A stretch of 64,000 nucleotides of DNA from Heterohyrax brucei. Lineage: Eukaryota > Chordata > Mammalia > Hyracoidea > Procaviidae. The notes below the pieces were generated by a model that searched no databases, had not been told where the DNA came from, and saw only the letters and a list, made by a program, of their open reading frames with translations. The DNA lies in NCBI GenBank assembly GCA_028571685.1, contig CM053143.1, positions 153,010,329-153,074,328 of the forward strand, read 5' to 3'. Made by a program: the position numbers and the translations under genes. Below are positions 22,861-35,392 of the stretch, one piece after another. How positions within the stretch are numbered: position 1 is the first letter of the stretch; every line of letters begins with the position of its first letter.

Positions 22861-23384
22861 ATTGTATTTTATCGTACAAATACTTTGTAGAAACAAATGG
22901 ACTTTTTACATATTTTATGATGTATTTTTGTTGCCTCTCACTCCTTAGCAAAAACAACAAGAAATTGACTTGCTTGAAATATTGAACAGACTTCTTAAAA
23001 TCTGTGGTGTTTATGTAATGTAGTACATAATTGTTTTTTATCATAGTGATTCTAAGCATTTTTCCTGTCATGATGAATGACAGGAAATAGCTGCATTTAT
23101 GTGCAGCTATATCATATAGGCTGTAGTAGGGAAGACGTTCTTTGAGTTCAGAGAGCAGGAACCATAAAACTGCTTCTTTGATACTCAAAAAATCATGTAG
23201 GCTGGTAAAGTGAGTAAGTGATACCATCAAGAAAAAGCTGTGGTTATGCTCTAATTTAGTATTTAGATGATGTTACTCATTCACAAACTAGTAACATTAT
23301 CTGCAACGTACCTAACAATTTCAGAACACATCAGTGTCTCGTAATACAGCTGTGAAAAATGGCTTTTTAAGACTTTGTGGTAAA

Positions 23385-23815
23385 ATAGGTGTGACATAGA
23401 GTTTGCCGTTTTAATCATAATTCAGTGACTTCAGTCACATTTACAGTATTGTACAACCATCACCACTATTTCCAGAACTTTCCAGTCACTGCAAACAGAG
23501 ACTGTATAGCCATTAATAGCCGTCCTTTCCTGACTTCACCTCCCAGCTCCTGGCAGCCACCTGTATGTTTTCTGTCTCTCTGCTTTTGCCTATTATCAGT
23601 ATTCCATGTAAATAGAATCATAATATTTATCCTTTTGTGTCTGACTTTTTTCATTTAACTTGATGTTTTCAAGGTTTATCCATGATGTGGCATGTATCAG
23701 AACTTCATTTCTGATTAAGGCTGGATGTTATTCCATTGTATATGTATGCTCCATTTTGTTTACCCGTTAATCTGTTGATGGATATTTTGTTTTTTTTTCC
23801 TACTTTTTGGAAAAA
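23385..23815 (-). mobile_element. Ancient L1M 3' end
   Basis: Matches the widely shared mammalian L1M 3' region on the minus strand: gtattgtacaaccatcacca, ccttttgtgtctgacttttt, gttattccattgtatatgta and cgttaatctgttgatggata. Confidence 0.8.
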
Positions 23816-24344
23816 CATCACTATGATTTGGGATCACATAGTACAAAATTTTTTTTATCTTCTGTTGAGTTTTTCTGTAACTTGTGAAGAAGCCATGTTT
23901 TCTGAGTTTAAAAAAGATTTTTTTGTTTGTTTAGAATGTAACAAGTAAGTACTCTTGAGTAGAGATTTTAGAAGCTTTTGGTTAGGATGCTGGATATAAA
24001 CAGATAAGTTAGGATACTGAATATAAACAGAGGAACATTTTTTTCTTTGACCATTTATGATAAATGAATTCTTGGTCTTTGAACAGTTGCAGAAAGAATC
24101 TTGAGATTGTAGAGGACTAACTCTACAGGCAGGGAATGAGAGGAACTTAAAAGGACCAAGATTTAGAACAGAAGACTTCTTTCTTCTCTTCCCTTTTATG
24201 CACCAGAGTGATGGCTGTGGCTCCAGGGGAATGCAGGCACTCCAGAACTGTGCACAGCACACACCCTTGGCTGGGAGTTGAAGATACCTTAGACTTGAAT
24301 TGGCCCATAGCATTTTATAGTTTAAAAAAGCACTGTTGCACGTT

Positions 24345-24470
24345 CTCACTTGATCTTAGCAACAACTCTTTAGAATGAATAGTTTCCATTTACAGTCTTG
24401 TGGATAGAAAAACCAAAGTCACAGGAAAGACTTAAGTAATTTATCCCTTTCTCTATAGTGCCATAGTTGA
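24345..24470 (-). repeat. MIR fragment
   Basis: Weak reverse-complement MIR pattern (ttccatttacagtcttgtgg ... agtcacaggaaagacttaag). Confidence 0.45.
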
Positions 24471-24877
24471 TCCATTTATCTAAAGACACATCTTTCTGCT
24501 TTCATATATTTCAGCAAGTGTTACCTAGAGTGATTTCTAGAATATGATCAAATATAAGGTAAAGAACAAAACGTCACCGAGAAAAGCAAAGGTAATGTCT
24601 CAGATGGAAAGATAGGATCATAGTAGCTGAAAATTTCCAGGAAACTGGTGTGAGCACTGAGGTGCGCCTTTAAGACAATGCTATGCAGCAGAGAAATGGA
24701 GGAAATACAGAGGTAAGGTCCTTCTTGGTGACCGGTAAAAGTTAAGCTGTTAGGCGCAATGAGGTAGAAGGTTAAGGAGAGAAAGAGTAATCTTTTCTTC
24801 AGTTGTAAACTTTCTGCAGAAAGAGGGAGGACCACAGAAGTCATTTGTAACGTTTATTTTGGTTGTTAATTATATAA

Positions 24878-24952
24878 ACTAGTTGCCATTGACCCCGTGT
24901 TTGGCAGAGTAGAACTGGGCTCCCTAGGATTTGTGCCACCCAGGGACTCTGT
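24878..24952 (-). mobile_element. AfroSINE fragment
   Basis: Short, internally deleted minus-strand piece (gttgccattgaccccgtgtt ... ggcagagtagaactgggctc). Confidence 0.6.
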
Positions 24953-24962
24953 TAATTATATA

Positions 24963-25139
24963 ACTAAAAAAAACAAAAAAAAAAACCCGTTGCCATCAAG
25001 TCAATTCCGACTCATAGCGACCCCGTAGGTCACAGCAGAACTGTCCCATAGGGCTTCCAAGGAGCACCTGTTGAATTTCAACTACCAACATTTCGGTTAG
25101 CAGACATAGGACTTAACCCCAAAGCTATCAGGGTTTCCT
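24963..25139 (-). mobile_element. AfroSINE
   Basis: Full-length minus-strand copy with an A-rich leader, tail (gttgccatcaagtcaattcc), body and head ending gctatcagggtttcc. It follows the fragment at 24878 almost directly. Confidence 0.9.
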
Positions 25140-25339
25140 CCTTAATTATATACTGATGTATAATTATGTAATTAACATACATTAGTAAGTGGTTGTATTG
25201 TTTTGTGTTGATAATCAGCTTGATTGCTAGCTTTTGGAGCTAGAGTCTACCTTTTGTTTCTTCCGTATTCCACTCTGAGCTTTAATACTTAGTCCTCTGA
25301 GGGCTTGTTAGGTACACTTCTTTAAAAGGAAAGGAGAAG

Positions 25340-25470
25340 TGAGAGTCGGAAGACTGACTCAGAGCCTCTTAGATGTGAATTCCACCTCTTGCTGTGTGAT
25401 TCTGGACAAATCATTAAAGAATTGGGCTTCAGTTCTTTTCTCTTTAAATGCATGAATGAGGATTCTGCAC
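25340..25470 (+). repeat. MIR fragment
   Basis: Plus-strand MIR core: cctcttgctgtgtgattctg, then gacaaatcattaaagaattg and ggcttcagttcttttctct. Confidence 0.65.
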
Positions 25471-25518
25471 CTCCAGAGATTTTGGTATGCTTCTGAGTTT
25501 TGATTTGTTTAATATGAA

Positions 25519-26041
25519 TGTTTTAGTCAGCTAGTGCTGCTCTAACAGAAATACCAGAGTGGAAGCCTTTAACAAAGGTAAGTTTATTCGTACACGGCCC
25601 GGTTAGGCTACGAGTCCAAATTCAGGATGTCTGCTCCAGGGGAACGCCTTCCCCCTTGTTGTCTGGAGGAAAATCTAGTATTGCATCAGTCTTTGTCCAG
25701 GGAGCATCTTGGTGCAGAAACCTCAGGTCTAAAGGATCAGCTCTTCTCCTGGTGCTGTTTTCTTAGTGGTGTAAGGTTCCCAGTTCTCTACTTGCTTCCC
25801 TTTCCTTTTATCTCTTGTAGAATGAAAGAATTAAGGGTGAGGCAAACCACAGTCCAGGGAAACTCCCTTTACAGTAAAGCAGAGAGGTGATACTATGAAG
25901 GGATTTATAGTCCCACGCTAATCCTTTAACATGTAGCGCAGGAAAACCATAGAATGGAGGACAATCACAAAATATTGAGAATCATGGCCCAAGCCACATG
26001 GCTACACATATTTTTGGCGGGACACAGTTCTATCCTTGACA
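25519..26041 (-). mobile_element. Solo MaLR-like LTR
   Basis: Bounded by tgttttagtcagctagtgct and atccttgaca (TG...CA on the minus strand) with an exact 5-bp duplication atgaa at 25514-25518 and 26042-26046. Same family as 5175-5698 and 38532-39050; no internal sequence. Confidence 0.85.
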
Positions 26042-26067
26042 ATGAACAAATGAGGATTTTGCATCTT

Positions 26068-26243
26068 TACCCTGGTGGTATAGTGGTTAAACCCTGTAGC
26101 AGCCAACCAAAAGGCCCACAGTTTGAATCCACGAGGGGTGCCTTGGAAACAGTATAGGGAAGCTCTGCTGTGTCCTGTAGGGTTGCTGTGAATCAGAATC
26201 GAATCAGCAGCAATGAGTTTTTTGTTTGTTTGTTTGTTTTAAA
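26068..26243 (+). mobile_element. AfroSINE
   Basis: Plus-strand head (ccctggtggtatagtggtta), body and tail (gaatcgaatcagcagcaatg), then a (GTTT)n run at 26224-26240. Confidence 0.88.
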
Positions 26244-26251
26244 TGTGTGTT

Positions 26252-26405
26252 TGGAAACCCTGGTGGCATAAAGGTTAAGAGCTATGGCTGTTGACCAAAA
26301 GGTTGGCTGTTTGACTCTACCAGGTGCTCTGTAGAAATGCTGTGGGACAGTTCTACTCTGTCCTGTAAGGTCACTGTGAGTTGGAATTGATTTTATAGCA
26401 TTGTG
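26252..26405 (+). mobile_element. AfroSINE, tandem neighbour
   Basis: Second plus-strand copy directly after the one at 26068: head ggaaaccctggtggcataaa, B-box region, tail gagttggaattgattttata. Confidence 0.88.
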
Positions 26406-26409
26406 TTTT

Positions 26410-27200
26410 ATATAGTTAGTAATTATAGTGTTACTGGAATTGACAGATATTTTGTTTTATTTGTGTATATGCAAGGTAGCCAGAGTTTTAGAATCTCTTA
26501 TTTTGGTCAATCCCCTTTTCTGATCATCTGCTAGGGAAAAACCCCAGCATGAGGCTTAGGGTCAGAATGTTATTCTAGATTTTTTTTTTTAAGTGAGTAA
26601 CTTCCTCTATGATGCACTTGGGAATAAGGCTAAGAATAGAGGACAAACTCCATTGAAGGTTCCCTGAATGACCCGGGGGCAGTTCAGGTGGTTTCAGGCG
26701 TGTATCACTTAGTTTTATAAGCTGTGAAACTTCCATAAGTGTAGTTATTGCTTTTTTAGAGAGAAAAATGCGTAGAGTGCTTTTTCTGAGTTTTCTAGTC
26801 TTTGACCGCCACTTTCATTATCTGTCCTGTTGCATGTGTTCTAAATTGTGCTTTGTATTATGCTGTGTGGCTTTTTATTTTTGTTCTTAACATTTGAGAG
26901 ACTTTTGATGTAATTCTTGATCACTGTAAAGATTTGGCTGACTGAAAAGATGATTTCATAGTAAATTACCTCAAAATCACAGCACAAAGACAGAACCTTG
27001 AATGGGCCATTGTTATCCCTGGGCTAATTTAAGAAGCTAAAGCTTAGACTCTTCAGATTCTGTTCAACCCTGCTTTCTCAGCAAGAGCCCTATATTTGCA
27101 CTGGGGAAAGAGGGAGGAAATTTTCATGTTCTGTTTTTATGAAAATGTATTTTAAAAAACTTTTATATGTGGTTGAAATTTTTGGTACTAAGAGGTAGAA
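26410..27200. other. Intronic DNA, nothing recognised
   Basis: No repeat or exon recognised in this interval. Confidence 0.45.
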
Positions 27201-27202
27201 TG

Positions 27203-27352
27203 GAAACCCCGGTGGTGTAGAGATTATGTGCTGACCAAATGGTTAGCAGTTCACATATTCGGGGCACTCCTTGGAAACTGTGGGGCAGTTTTACTCTGAC
27301 CTATAGGGTCACTATGAGTTGGAATCAACTCAACGACAGCACCTTGGCTTTT
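27203..27352 (+). mobile_element. AfroSINE
   Basis: Plus-strand copy: ggaaaccccggtggtgtaga at the head and gagttggaatcaactcaacg at the tail. Confidence 0.88.
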
Positions 27353-27544
27353 AAAGGTGCAAGAGTATAATGAATCTTCACCCAATTCTTCGACTTATGG
27401 CTGCTTATTTAATCTATATCTCCTCCTTTATGGGTTTATTTTCACCTGTGTCTGAAGCATTATGTCACTATAGCTGAAAATACTTAGTGGGATCTCTAAC
27501 AGATAAGAGCTGTTTTGGGGTGTGATAATTGGTACTGTGGTTTG

Positions 27545-28260
27545 TGTAAAAATTTTAATAATTCCTAAATGTCATCTAATCCAGTCAGTGTTTATAGTTC
27601 CCTGATTGTCCCAAAGATGTCATTTTTCTAGGTTTGTTTGAATCAGGAATCATAACACAGTCTATATACGGCATTTGATTGATGTTCTTAAATCTCCTTC
27701 AGTCTGTAACCATTCCCTTACCATCTTTTAAAGTTTTTTTCGTTTGTTTATTGAAGAAAATAAATTTTTCTAGATTTAGCTGCTGCACCTAAATTTTTCG
27801 TCTGATTATAAGTGTTAGTATATGGTTATCAGATGACATTTGGAAAATAAATGAAGTAAAAAATAAAATCCTGCCATCTAGAGGTAACTTTGGCTTATTT
27901 TCTTTCAGCTTGGTATGTATTTTCCTATGTCTTTTAAAGCATATGCATGTGCTAGGCTTATTTTTATCTTATTTTTTAAAAATTTCAACATTGTGTTCTG
28001 GCTGTTTCCCCGTGTCATTATGAAATAAAATGAAACATTTGGCTGCGTACCACTTCACAGTCTGTATCATAATTTAGCCAGATGTTTAGCCAGACATTTA
28101 GATAGTTCCATTTTTTCACTGTTACAAAGTTATGATGACTGTTGTCAATGTATCTTTTGTGTTTCAGGTTATTTTTGTTAGCCTCTTAGAAATGGGATTT
28201 TCAAAAGGGCATGGACATTTTTAAGCTTTTGGATTTGTATTGCTAGAAAAATTATTATAG
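27545..28260 (-). repeat. Ancient L1M-like sequence
   Basis: Two adjoining blocks resemble old L1 3' regions on the minus strand: one with ccctgattgtcccaaagatg and ggtttgtttgaatcaggaat, one with cacttcacagtctgtatcat and cactgttacaaagttatgat. Strongly diverged. Confidence 0.5.
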
Positions 28261-28481
28261 TTTATAATCTCAGGTGTGGTATATGAATCCATTTTTTTAA
28301 AGAATAAGTATTTACATATACTCTGTCAAGATAATTTCTTTGTGGAATGAGAGGTTTTTTTCCCCCTTGCAATGTGGGTTCTCTTGCTTTTTAAAATTTC
28401 ATTTACTTATTTTGTAATGAATGTAATTCTGTTCATATGGCTTGTTACTTTCCATTCTTTATGTTAGTATGAAAAACTGAA

Positions 28482-28647
28482 AACCAACCCCCCTGCTTTT
28501 GAGTTGATTCTGACCCATAGGATGGGGTAGAACTACTACAGTCCCCAAGGAGTGCCTGGCAGATTTGAACTGCCAGTCTGTTGGTGCTTAACTACTTAAC
28601 CACTAGATGACCTTAGCACATAACCACCAGATGACCAGGGTTTCTTA
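28482..28647 (-). mobile_element. AfroSINE with duplicated head
   Basis: Minus-strand copy whose head region appears twice (cttaaccactagatgacc, then cataaccaccagatgacc), a short internal duplication. Confidence 0.82.
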
Positions 28648-31192
28648 AATTGTTCTCCAGAATTATTGCTGGTTATGTTCTTAGTTTTAAAGTTTCTTTT
28701 TTAAATTCATCTGCAGTGTATTTTGGTGTATGGAATGAGGAGTTTAACAAAAGCTTTTACTTTCCTTTTTCAGTTGTTAACAGGTTTTCTTGGGACCACT
28801 TATTAAAATAGTGAAACCTTTCCTATTTATTTGTGATCCAGGTTTTAATGTTGCTGTTAGGTGCTGTCGAGTCGGTTCTGACTCATAGCAACCCTCTGAA
28901 CAACCATACAAAGCACTGCCTAGTCTTGTGCCATATCCACGATCGTTTTTATGCTTAAGCCCATTGTTGCAGCCACTGTGCCAATCCATCTCATCGAGGG
29001 TCTTCCTCTTTTTTGCTGACCTCCACTCTACCAAGCATAATGTCCTTCTCCAGGGACTGATGTTTCCTGTAAGTTGCAGTCTTTCCATCTTTTCTTCCAA
29101 GGAGCACCCTGGTTGTACTTCTTCCAGAACAGATCTGTTTGTTCATTTAGTGGTCCATGGTACATTCAACTTTCTTCTCCAACACCACAATTCAAAGGCG
29201 TCAAATCTTCTTTGTTCATGGTCCTGCTTTCACCTGCATGTGATATGACTGAAAATACCATGGCATGGGTCAGGCGCGTTTTAGTCTTCAGGATGACATC
29301 CTTACTTTTGAATACTTTGAAGAGGTCCTTTGCGGCAGGTCCAGTGCAGTGCTTCTTTGATTTCTTGACTGCTGCTTCCAAGGACATTGATTGTGGACCC
29401 AAGTAAAATGAAATCCTTGACAACTTCAGTCCTTTCTCCATTTATGACAGTGTTGCTTACTGGTCCAGTTGTGAAGATTTTTGTTTTCCTGATGTTGAGG
29501 TCCAATCTATACTGTAGACTGTGGTCCTTGATCTTCATCAGTAGGTGTCTCAAATCTTCATTTCCAGCAAGTAAAGTGGTGTCTGCATAACGCAGGTTGT
29601 TAATGAGTCATCCTTCAATCCTGATGCCTCATTCTTCTTCATATAATCCAGCTTCTCAGATTATTTGCTCAGCATACAGATTAAAAAGGTGAAAGGATAC
29701 AATCCTGACGCACACCTTTCCTGACTTCATACTGTGCAGTGTCCCCATGTTCTGTTTGCATGACTGCCTCTTGATCCATATACAGATTCCTTAAGAGCAC
29801 AGTTAGGTGCTCTGAAATTCCCATTGTCTGCAACATTAGCCATAATTTAGTATGATCCACACAGTCAAGTGCTTTGCATAGTCAGTGACACACAAGTAAA
29901 CATCTTGCTGGTATTCTTTGCTTTCAGCCAAGATCCGTCTGACATCAGCAGTGATATTCGTGGTTCCACGTCCTCTTCTGAACCCAGCTTGAATTTCTGG
30001 CAGTTCCTTGTCAATATACTGTTGCAGTCACTTTTAAATGATCTTGAGGAGAATTTTACTTGCGTGTGATATCAAAAATATTGTTCGGTAATGTCCACAT
30101 TTGGTTGGATCACCTTTCTTTAGAATGGGTATAAATATAGATCTCTTTCAGTCAGTTGGTCAGGTAGCTGTCCTTCAAATTTCTTGGCATAGATGAGTGA
30201 GCACTTCCAGTGCTCCATCTGTTTGTGGAATTATCTCAATTGATATTCTGTCAGTTCCTGGAGCCTTGTTTTTGGCCAGTGCCTTCAATGCAGCTTTGAC
30301 TTCTTTCTTCGGTAGCCGTGGTTCCTGGTCACGTGCTACGTCTTCAAGTGGCTGAACATCAACCAGTTCTTTCTGGTATAGTGACTCTGTGTTTTACTTC
30401 ATCTTGTTTTGATGCTCTCTGAGTCATTTAAGAGTTGCCCTGTAGAATCCTTCACTATTGCAACTCGAGGCTTGAAGTTTTTCTTCAGTTCTTTCAGCTT
30501 GAGAAATGCAAAACATGTTCTTCCTTTCTGGCTTTCCATTTCTAGCTTTTGCACAAGTCATTATAATACTTTCTTTTGTCTTCTCGAGCTGCTCTTTGAA
30601 ATCTTCTGTTTATGTCTTTTATTCACCATTCCTTCCTTTGCTTTAGCTGCTGGATATTCAAGAGCAAGTAACAGAGTTTGCTCTGACATCCAATTTGGTC
30701 TTTTCTTTGTTTCCTGCCTTTTTGGTGACCTCTTGCTCTCTTCATGGATGATGTCATTGATGTCATTCCACAATTCATCTGGTCTTCGGTCATTAGTGAT
30801 CAACACATCAAATCTGTTCTTTAGATGGTCTTTAAACTCAGGAGTGATATACTCAGGGTCGTACTCTGGCTCTTGTGGACCTGTTCTAATTTTCTTCAGT
30901 TTCAGTTTGAATTTACATATGAGCAGTTGATGATCTGTGCCACAGTCAGCACCTGATCTTGTTCTGACAGCTGATATGATGCTTTTTCATCGTCTTTTTC
31001 CACAGAGGTAGTCAGTTTGGTTCCTGTGTATTCCATGTGGTTCCAGTCACCAGTAATTATCAATGCATCCTGATTGCATCTTTGATCAATTTCAGACTGC
31101 AGAAGCTGGTGAAAATCTTCTGCCTCCTCATCTTTGGCCTTAGGAGTTGAGTGTAAATTTGAATAAGTTGTAGGCTTATGGACGTTATCCTA

Positions 31193-31378
31193 TCAATGAC
31201 AGCATTGTACTTCAGGACAGATCTTGAAATGTTCTTTTTGATGATGAACGCAGCACCATTTCGCCTTCAAGTTTTCATAACCAGCGTAGTAGACTGTATG
31301 ATTGTCGGATTCAGAATGGCCCAAACTGGTCCATTTCAGCTTGTTAATGCCTAGGGTGTCAATATTGATGTGTTCCAT
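31193..31378 (-). pseudogene. RTE endonuclease relic
   Basis: The minus-strand open piece covers the AP-endonuclease-like domain region around NIDTLGINKLKWTSLGHSES. The glutamate that the RTE at 36590 keeps in its SELKW motif is lysine-flanked asparagine here (NKLKW), so even if expressed the nuclease would lack a key metal-binding residue. Confidence 0.65.
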
Positions 31379-31841
31379 TTTGGTTTTGACAATTTCCAGT
31401 TTTACTAGACGGCACTTGGCTGGCTTGGCACATTCATACTTCTACATTCTATGTCCAGATTATTAGTGGATATTTACAGCTGTTTCTTCTCATTTTGAGT
31501 CATGCCATGTCAGCAAACAAAGATCCCAGAGGCCTTACTCTATCCACGTCGTTAAGGTTGACTCTACTCTGAGGAGGCAGCTCTTCCTCGGTCGTCTTTT
31601 GAGTGCCTTCCATCCTGGGGGGCTGGCTTTCTGGCACCGTATCTGACAGTGTTTGGCTACTGTTCATTAGGTTTTCACTGGCTAATTCCTTTCAGAAGTA
31701 AACTGCCTAGTCGGTCTTAGTTGGAAGCTCATCTGAAACTTGTACTGTTAGTGACCCTGCTGGTACCTAAATACCAGTGACATAGCTTCCTACATCACAG
31801 TAACAAAAAGCCTCCACTGACAAGTGGGAGCTGTCACTCCC

Positions 31842-31945
31842 ACCTTACCTGATGGTGTTACCCTCCTCACCTGACGCTGTTACCCTCCTTACCTGAAGCT
31901 GTTATCCCCCTTACCTGATGCTGTTATACTCCTTACTTAATGCTG
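31842..31945. repeat. 22-bp minisatellite at RTE 5' end
   Basis: About four to five imperfect units of the type accctccttacctgatgctg-tt sit at the 5' boundary of the RTE. Confidence 0.7.
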
Positions 31946-33044
31946 CCTTTCTTCCTTTAGAATTAACGAAGTTCATAGATACCTCAGGGTATCTATGAAA
32001 TATATAAATATAAATGTATTGTTAGGCATGTGGAGAAACTTCTATAAAAAGGAACTTTTTTTTTTTAATTTAGTGGGTTTTAATATCACTGTCATTGGTC
32101 TCTTCCCTCTACCTTTTTTCTCTTTGTCATCCTAGCTATGGTGAGCATCCAGAGATCCTCTGGATGTGCCTTAAGAGGTCTAAAATGAAACTACTCTGGG
32201 ACCTTGTCTTTTTCTTTCAGTGTTATGTTGGCTTTTTAAAAATTTAAAAGTTAATGAATTCTCATTTGCCTTTATTTTAAATTCAACCAAAAAAAAGTTA
32301 ATACTAGCATTAATAGGTTATAGTGTATACCTTCTGTTGTTTGAGTATTTTGATTCTTTTAATTATTGTTAAGGCTTCCACCAGAGAGGGAGTGGGGTAG
32401 GGAGAAGGGAATTTTGAAACTGATTTTGCAAAGAATGATTGTCTTAGATTTGAATCAAGGTCTGAAATGTCTGACTTGAGAGTTGTGTTTTGTAGAGCCT
32501 TTTTATGTACTTGGTTATTTCTTGGAATTTGCTTCATTTTGTAACACATTTATTTATGGAGTTTAGAATACTTTTATTCTGGGTTAATTCTAACTGGCAA
32601 AATCAGTGCTGATAGATGGCCAGGCAGAAGGGTTTAGACAGTTTAGGATATACCATTCAAGAGAAAATTGAGATGTAAGTATTTGTTCTTACGGCTGGTA
32701 TTTCTGGTAGGAGAGAGAACAAGAAGTTCACTATAGTGTTCTTTGTTTATAAACTTAATACTTTTTTTTAATAGTTAATAAGTTTATGTGGTGTAAATTC
32801 AGAAGATACTAAAGGGTGTAGAGAGAGAAGTCTTTCTTACTGCTCCTGCATCTTTAGGCTTCTTTATGGAAGCAACCAATTACATCATTATTTTAAAATA
32901 TTCAATTCTTAAGATTCAGAGCAAATACAGATATTTACAAATACAGATATATCTCCATAAATACATACTTATCCTCAAGGAGTTTTTAACATATGAGAAT
33001 TTCAGCATCAGCTTTTAATTTTTATTTTGAGTACAGAAGTACTT
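31946..33044. other. Intronic DNA, mostly unrecognised
   Basis: AT-rich; 32860-32970 resembles ancient L1 sequence but is not distinctive. No exon seen. Confidence 0.4.
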
Positions 33045-33200
33045 GGGTAGTCTAGAATGGTGGGTGTACTGAGCCACTAAACCAAAAGGCTGGTTGTTCA
33101 ACTCCTTGTGGATATGCTTCATAAAAAAATCCATTGAAGACCTTCTGCTTGGGATTACCATGAGTCAGAGCTGTGACTCAAGGCGAGTTTTTTAAAACTT
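33045..33200 (+). mobile_element. AfroSINE, diverged
   Basis: Plus-strand degraded copy (aaccaaaaggctggttgttc, then gggattaccatgagtcagag). Confidence 0.7.
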
Positions 33201-33224
33201 TTTTACGTATGTACAAAATGTTTG

Positions 33225-33425
33225 TATTTGTATTTACAATGTAAATTATTGTAATAAATATAATAAATATAAACAATAGATTATATTTGTAAATTATATT
33301 GTTATATAAGTATAATACAGTATATTGTATTGCATAATAATAAGTATTAAATACAGTGTTATGATAAATTATAATAAATAAAATAATCATAATTTATAAT
33401 ATAAAATGTATTTATAATTTAGTTC
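33225..33425. repeat. AT-rich low-complexity tract
   Basis: About 200 bp made almost only of A and T, with recurring ataataaatataa-type units. The 70-codon frame here is a composition artefact. Confidence 0.8.
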
Positions 33426-33429
33426 AAAA

Positions 33430-34390
33430 GCTAAAACACTTATAGAATAAACAATTTGGAAAACAAAGTTGTAGTTAGATAATTTTTCCCTCTTAACAGA
33501 ACCACTGTGACCACTGAATATAGAATAATCCTTCTCCAGGTTCTGGGTTCTAGGCATGTAGAAAGTCTACATACTTTTCCCCCTTAAGCATAAGAGTTTC
33601 AGACTGAGCATACCAGGTTTCTGAGTCATTTCTTATGGAGGAAATGAATCTGTTAGTAATGCTGCTGTTGGAAGAAGGGCCAGGAAACTAACTTTTATTG
33701 AAGAAGCCCGGAAACTAGGGATTGGTAGAGGAGTAGGGAGGTTAAAGAAGCGTACGTATTTTCATGATAGAGCTTTGAGGGGAAAAAGTCAAATTGCAGC
33801 AATTCTGGAGCATTAGAACTGAGATACATACGGGGTAAATTGATGGTCACATTACACTGTTATGTTTTGATGTAAGTGTCAAGGAGGATTTTTTTAAAAA
33901 GAAAAGATAGGAAAAAGGACTTCCTAGGTCATAAATTCAGTTTTTGTCTGGGTCCACAATAGGGCTTCAGCAACAGTAGCCAGACTGTGAGTCATAAAAT
34001 GTGTAGGAATTGAATTCTTGGCTATAGGAACAAAAACGCCTGCTATTAAAAAAAAAAAAAAGCCTGCTATATATACCACTGCCTCAGATAGAAATTAATT
34101 TGTAAGCTTATTGGTAGAATTAAAAGGAGAGAGATCCCCAAAAAGTTTCTGGATAACACTAGGGGATTGTGGAATTATAGGATAAGTAAAATTGTTATTG
34201 ATAGGATAAGAACAATTTCATACTTTTTTGTTTTTACCATTTTTGAAGGGCTTTCTTATGATCAGCTGAAGGTAATCCTCTCACCCTACTTTTCCATAAA
34301 TTTTCTGCTCTCTTAATGTATATTTTACTGCCACACTGTTTTTCATGAACAAAAATTAAACTCTTGTTTAATAATACAGTTCTTTCCAGC
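33430..34390. other. Intronic DNA, nothing recognised
   Basis: Apparently unique sequence with a short poly-A near 34049-34061. Confidence 0.4.
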
Positions 34391-34442
34391 CTCTCCCTCT
34401 CTCTCTGTGTATGTGTATATATATATAAATTATATATTATAC
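34391..34442. repeat. Compound microsatellite
   Basis: Successive (CT)n, (TG)n and (TA)n tracts. Confidence 0.85.
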
Positions 34443-34847
34443 TTTTTTATAGTCTTTAGTTTGCTTTCTTCATTTAGCACATATCTTTTTCTCTTACTAT
34501 AAGTTATTTTCCCCACTCATCAAAGTCAGAAAAATTTTAAGTTCACACCCAAAGTATTATAATTACCTTAATTAATAATTAAGTATACGTAAAAGCATTA
34601 TAAAGTAAATAGTTCAGTTTTCATGGGCACAAAAACCTTTAAAACAAAGTTGCAATTATAATTATTCATAGTGTAGTGTAAATGTTAATTATGAGAAAAT
34701 TAGTTTTGTATACTTGAATTATATACAAAATTTTTTATCCCAAGACCTAGTAGGAACAGGCCATGTTTAGTTTTCTTTGCTAGATTTTGCTTCATGGTAA
34801 TCTGTCCATTAATCTTCTTTGTCTAGTTGTCAGTTCTCATAAATGAC

Positions 34848-35392
34848 TGTTACGGTTTGAATTGTGTCCCCCCAAAAGGTATATTGAAGTCCTAAGCCTT
34901 CGTATCTGTGAATGTGACCCTTCTGGAAATAGAATCTTTGAAAATATTACCAGTTAAGTTAAAATGAAGTCATACCAGAGTAGGTGAGTCCTGATCCATG
35001 TGAGTGAAAAATCCACTGCCACCAAGTCAGTTCTGACTCATAGCAGCCCCTTAGGGTTTCCAGAGCTGTAAATCGCTATGGAAGCAGACTGCTGCATCTT
35101 CTTCCTGTGGAGCTGCTGGTGGTCCATCTGAGTGATGTCAGTAAAAAAGAAGAGACAAAACTGGTAGAGGAAAGGTTGTGTGACAGTGCTGTCTTTGAAG
35201 ATGCATGACAAGGAATGCCTGTGTCTACAAGAGACTGACTAGAAAGGATCCTCCCACCAGAGTCTTCAGAGACAGCATGGCCTGCCAACACCCTGCATTT
35301 GTACTATTAGCATCCAGAACTGTGGGATAATAAATTTCTGTTTAAAGCCACTCACTGTGTGTTATTTTGGTATAGCAGCCTTGGGAAACACA
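34848..35392 (+). mobile_element. MaLR (MLT1/MST-like) 5' LTR
   Basis: Starts tgttacggtttgaattgtgt and ends near ttgggaaacaca, with aataaa near 35329-35334, the layout of an MLT1/MST LTR. It is followed directly by MaLR-type internal sequence, so this is the 5' LTR of a partial provirus-like element. An AfroSINE is inserted near 35006-35128. The element is old and has no coding capacity. Confidence 0.75.
35006..35128 (-). mobile_element. AfroSINE (long-type variant) inside the MaLR LTR
   Basis: Minus-strand tail (ccaccaagtcagttctgact) then the variant body gtttccagagctgtaaatcg and gcagactgctgcatcttctt, shared with the SINE at 35775. Confidence 0.75.

Larger units (their letters stand above)
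28850..31945 (-). mobile_element. RTE/BovB-type LINE, nearly full length, antisense in SMIM14 intron 1
   Basis: Minus-strand element with its 3' tail at 28850 (ttgctgttaggtgctgtcga), then the C-terminal region, reverse transcriptase, linker (30409-30930), endonuclease (31193-31378 reads LGINKLKW, where other copies have SELKW) and a 5' UTR (about 31380-31945). About 3.1 kb, the least truncated RTE without large insertions here. Stops and indels break the frame. The 5' end runs into a 22-bp tandem repeat. Confidence 0.87.

Noticed and set aside
22829-23230. 133-codon minus-strand open frame
   Set aside because: Leucine/tyrosine/lysine-rich composition from AT-rich DNA, with no similarity I can name.
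23855-24349. 164-codon minus-strand open frame in intron 1
   Set aside because: No recognisable domain; it covers intronic sequence including a direct-repeat-like stretch and has no splice or codon-usage support.
33178-33390. 70-codon minus-strand frame rich in I, Y and N
   Set aside because: Pure product of the AT-rich low-complexity tract.
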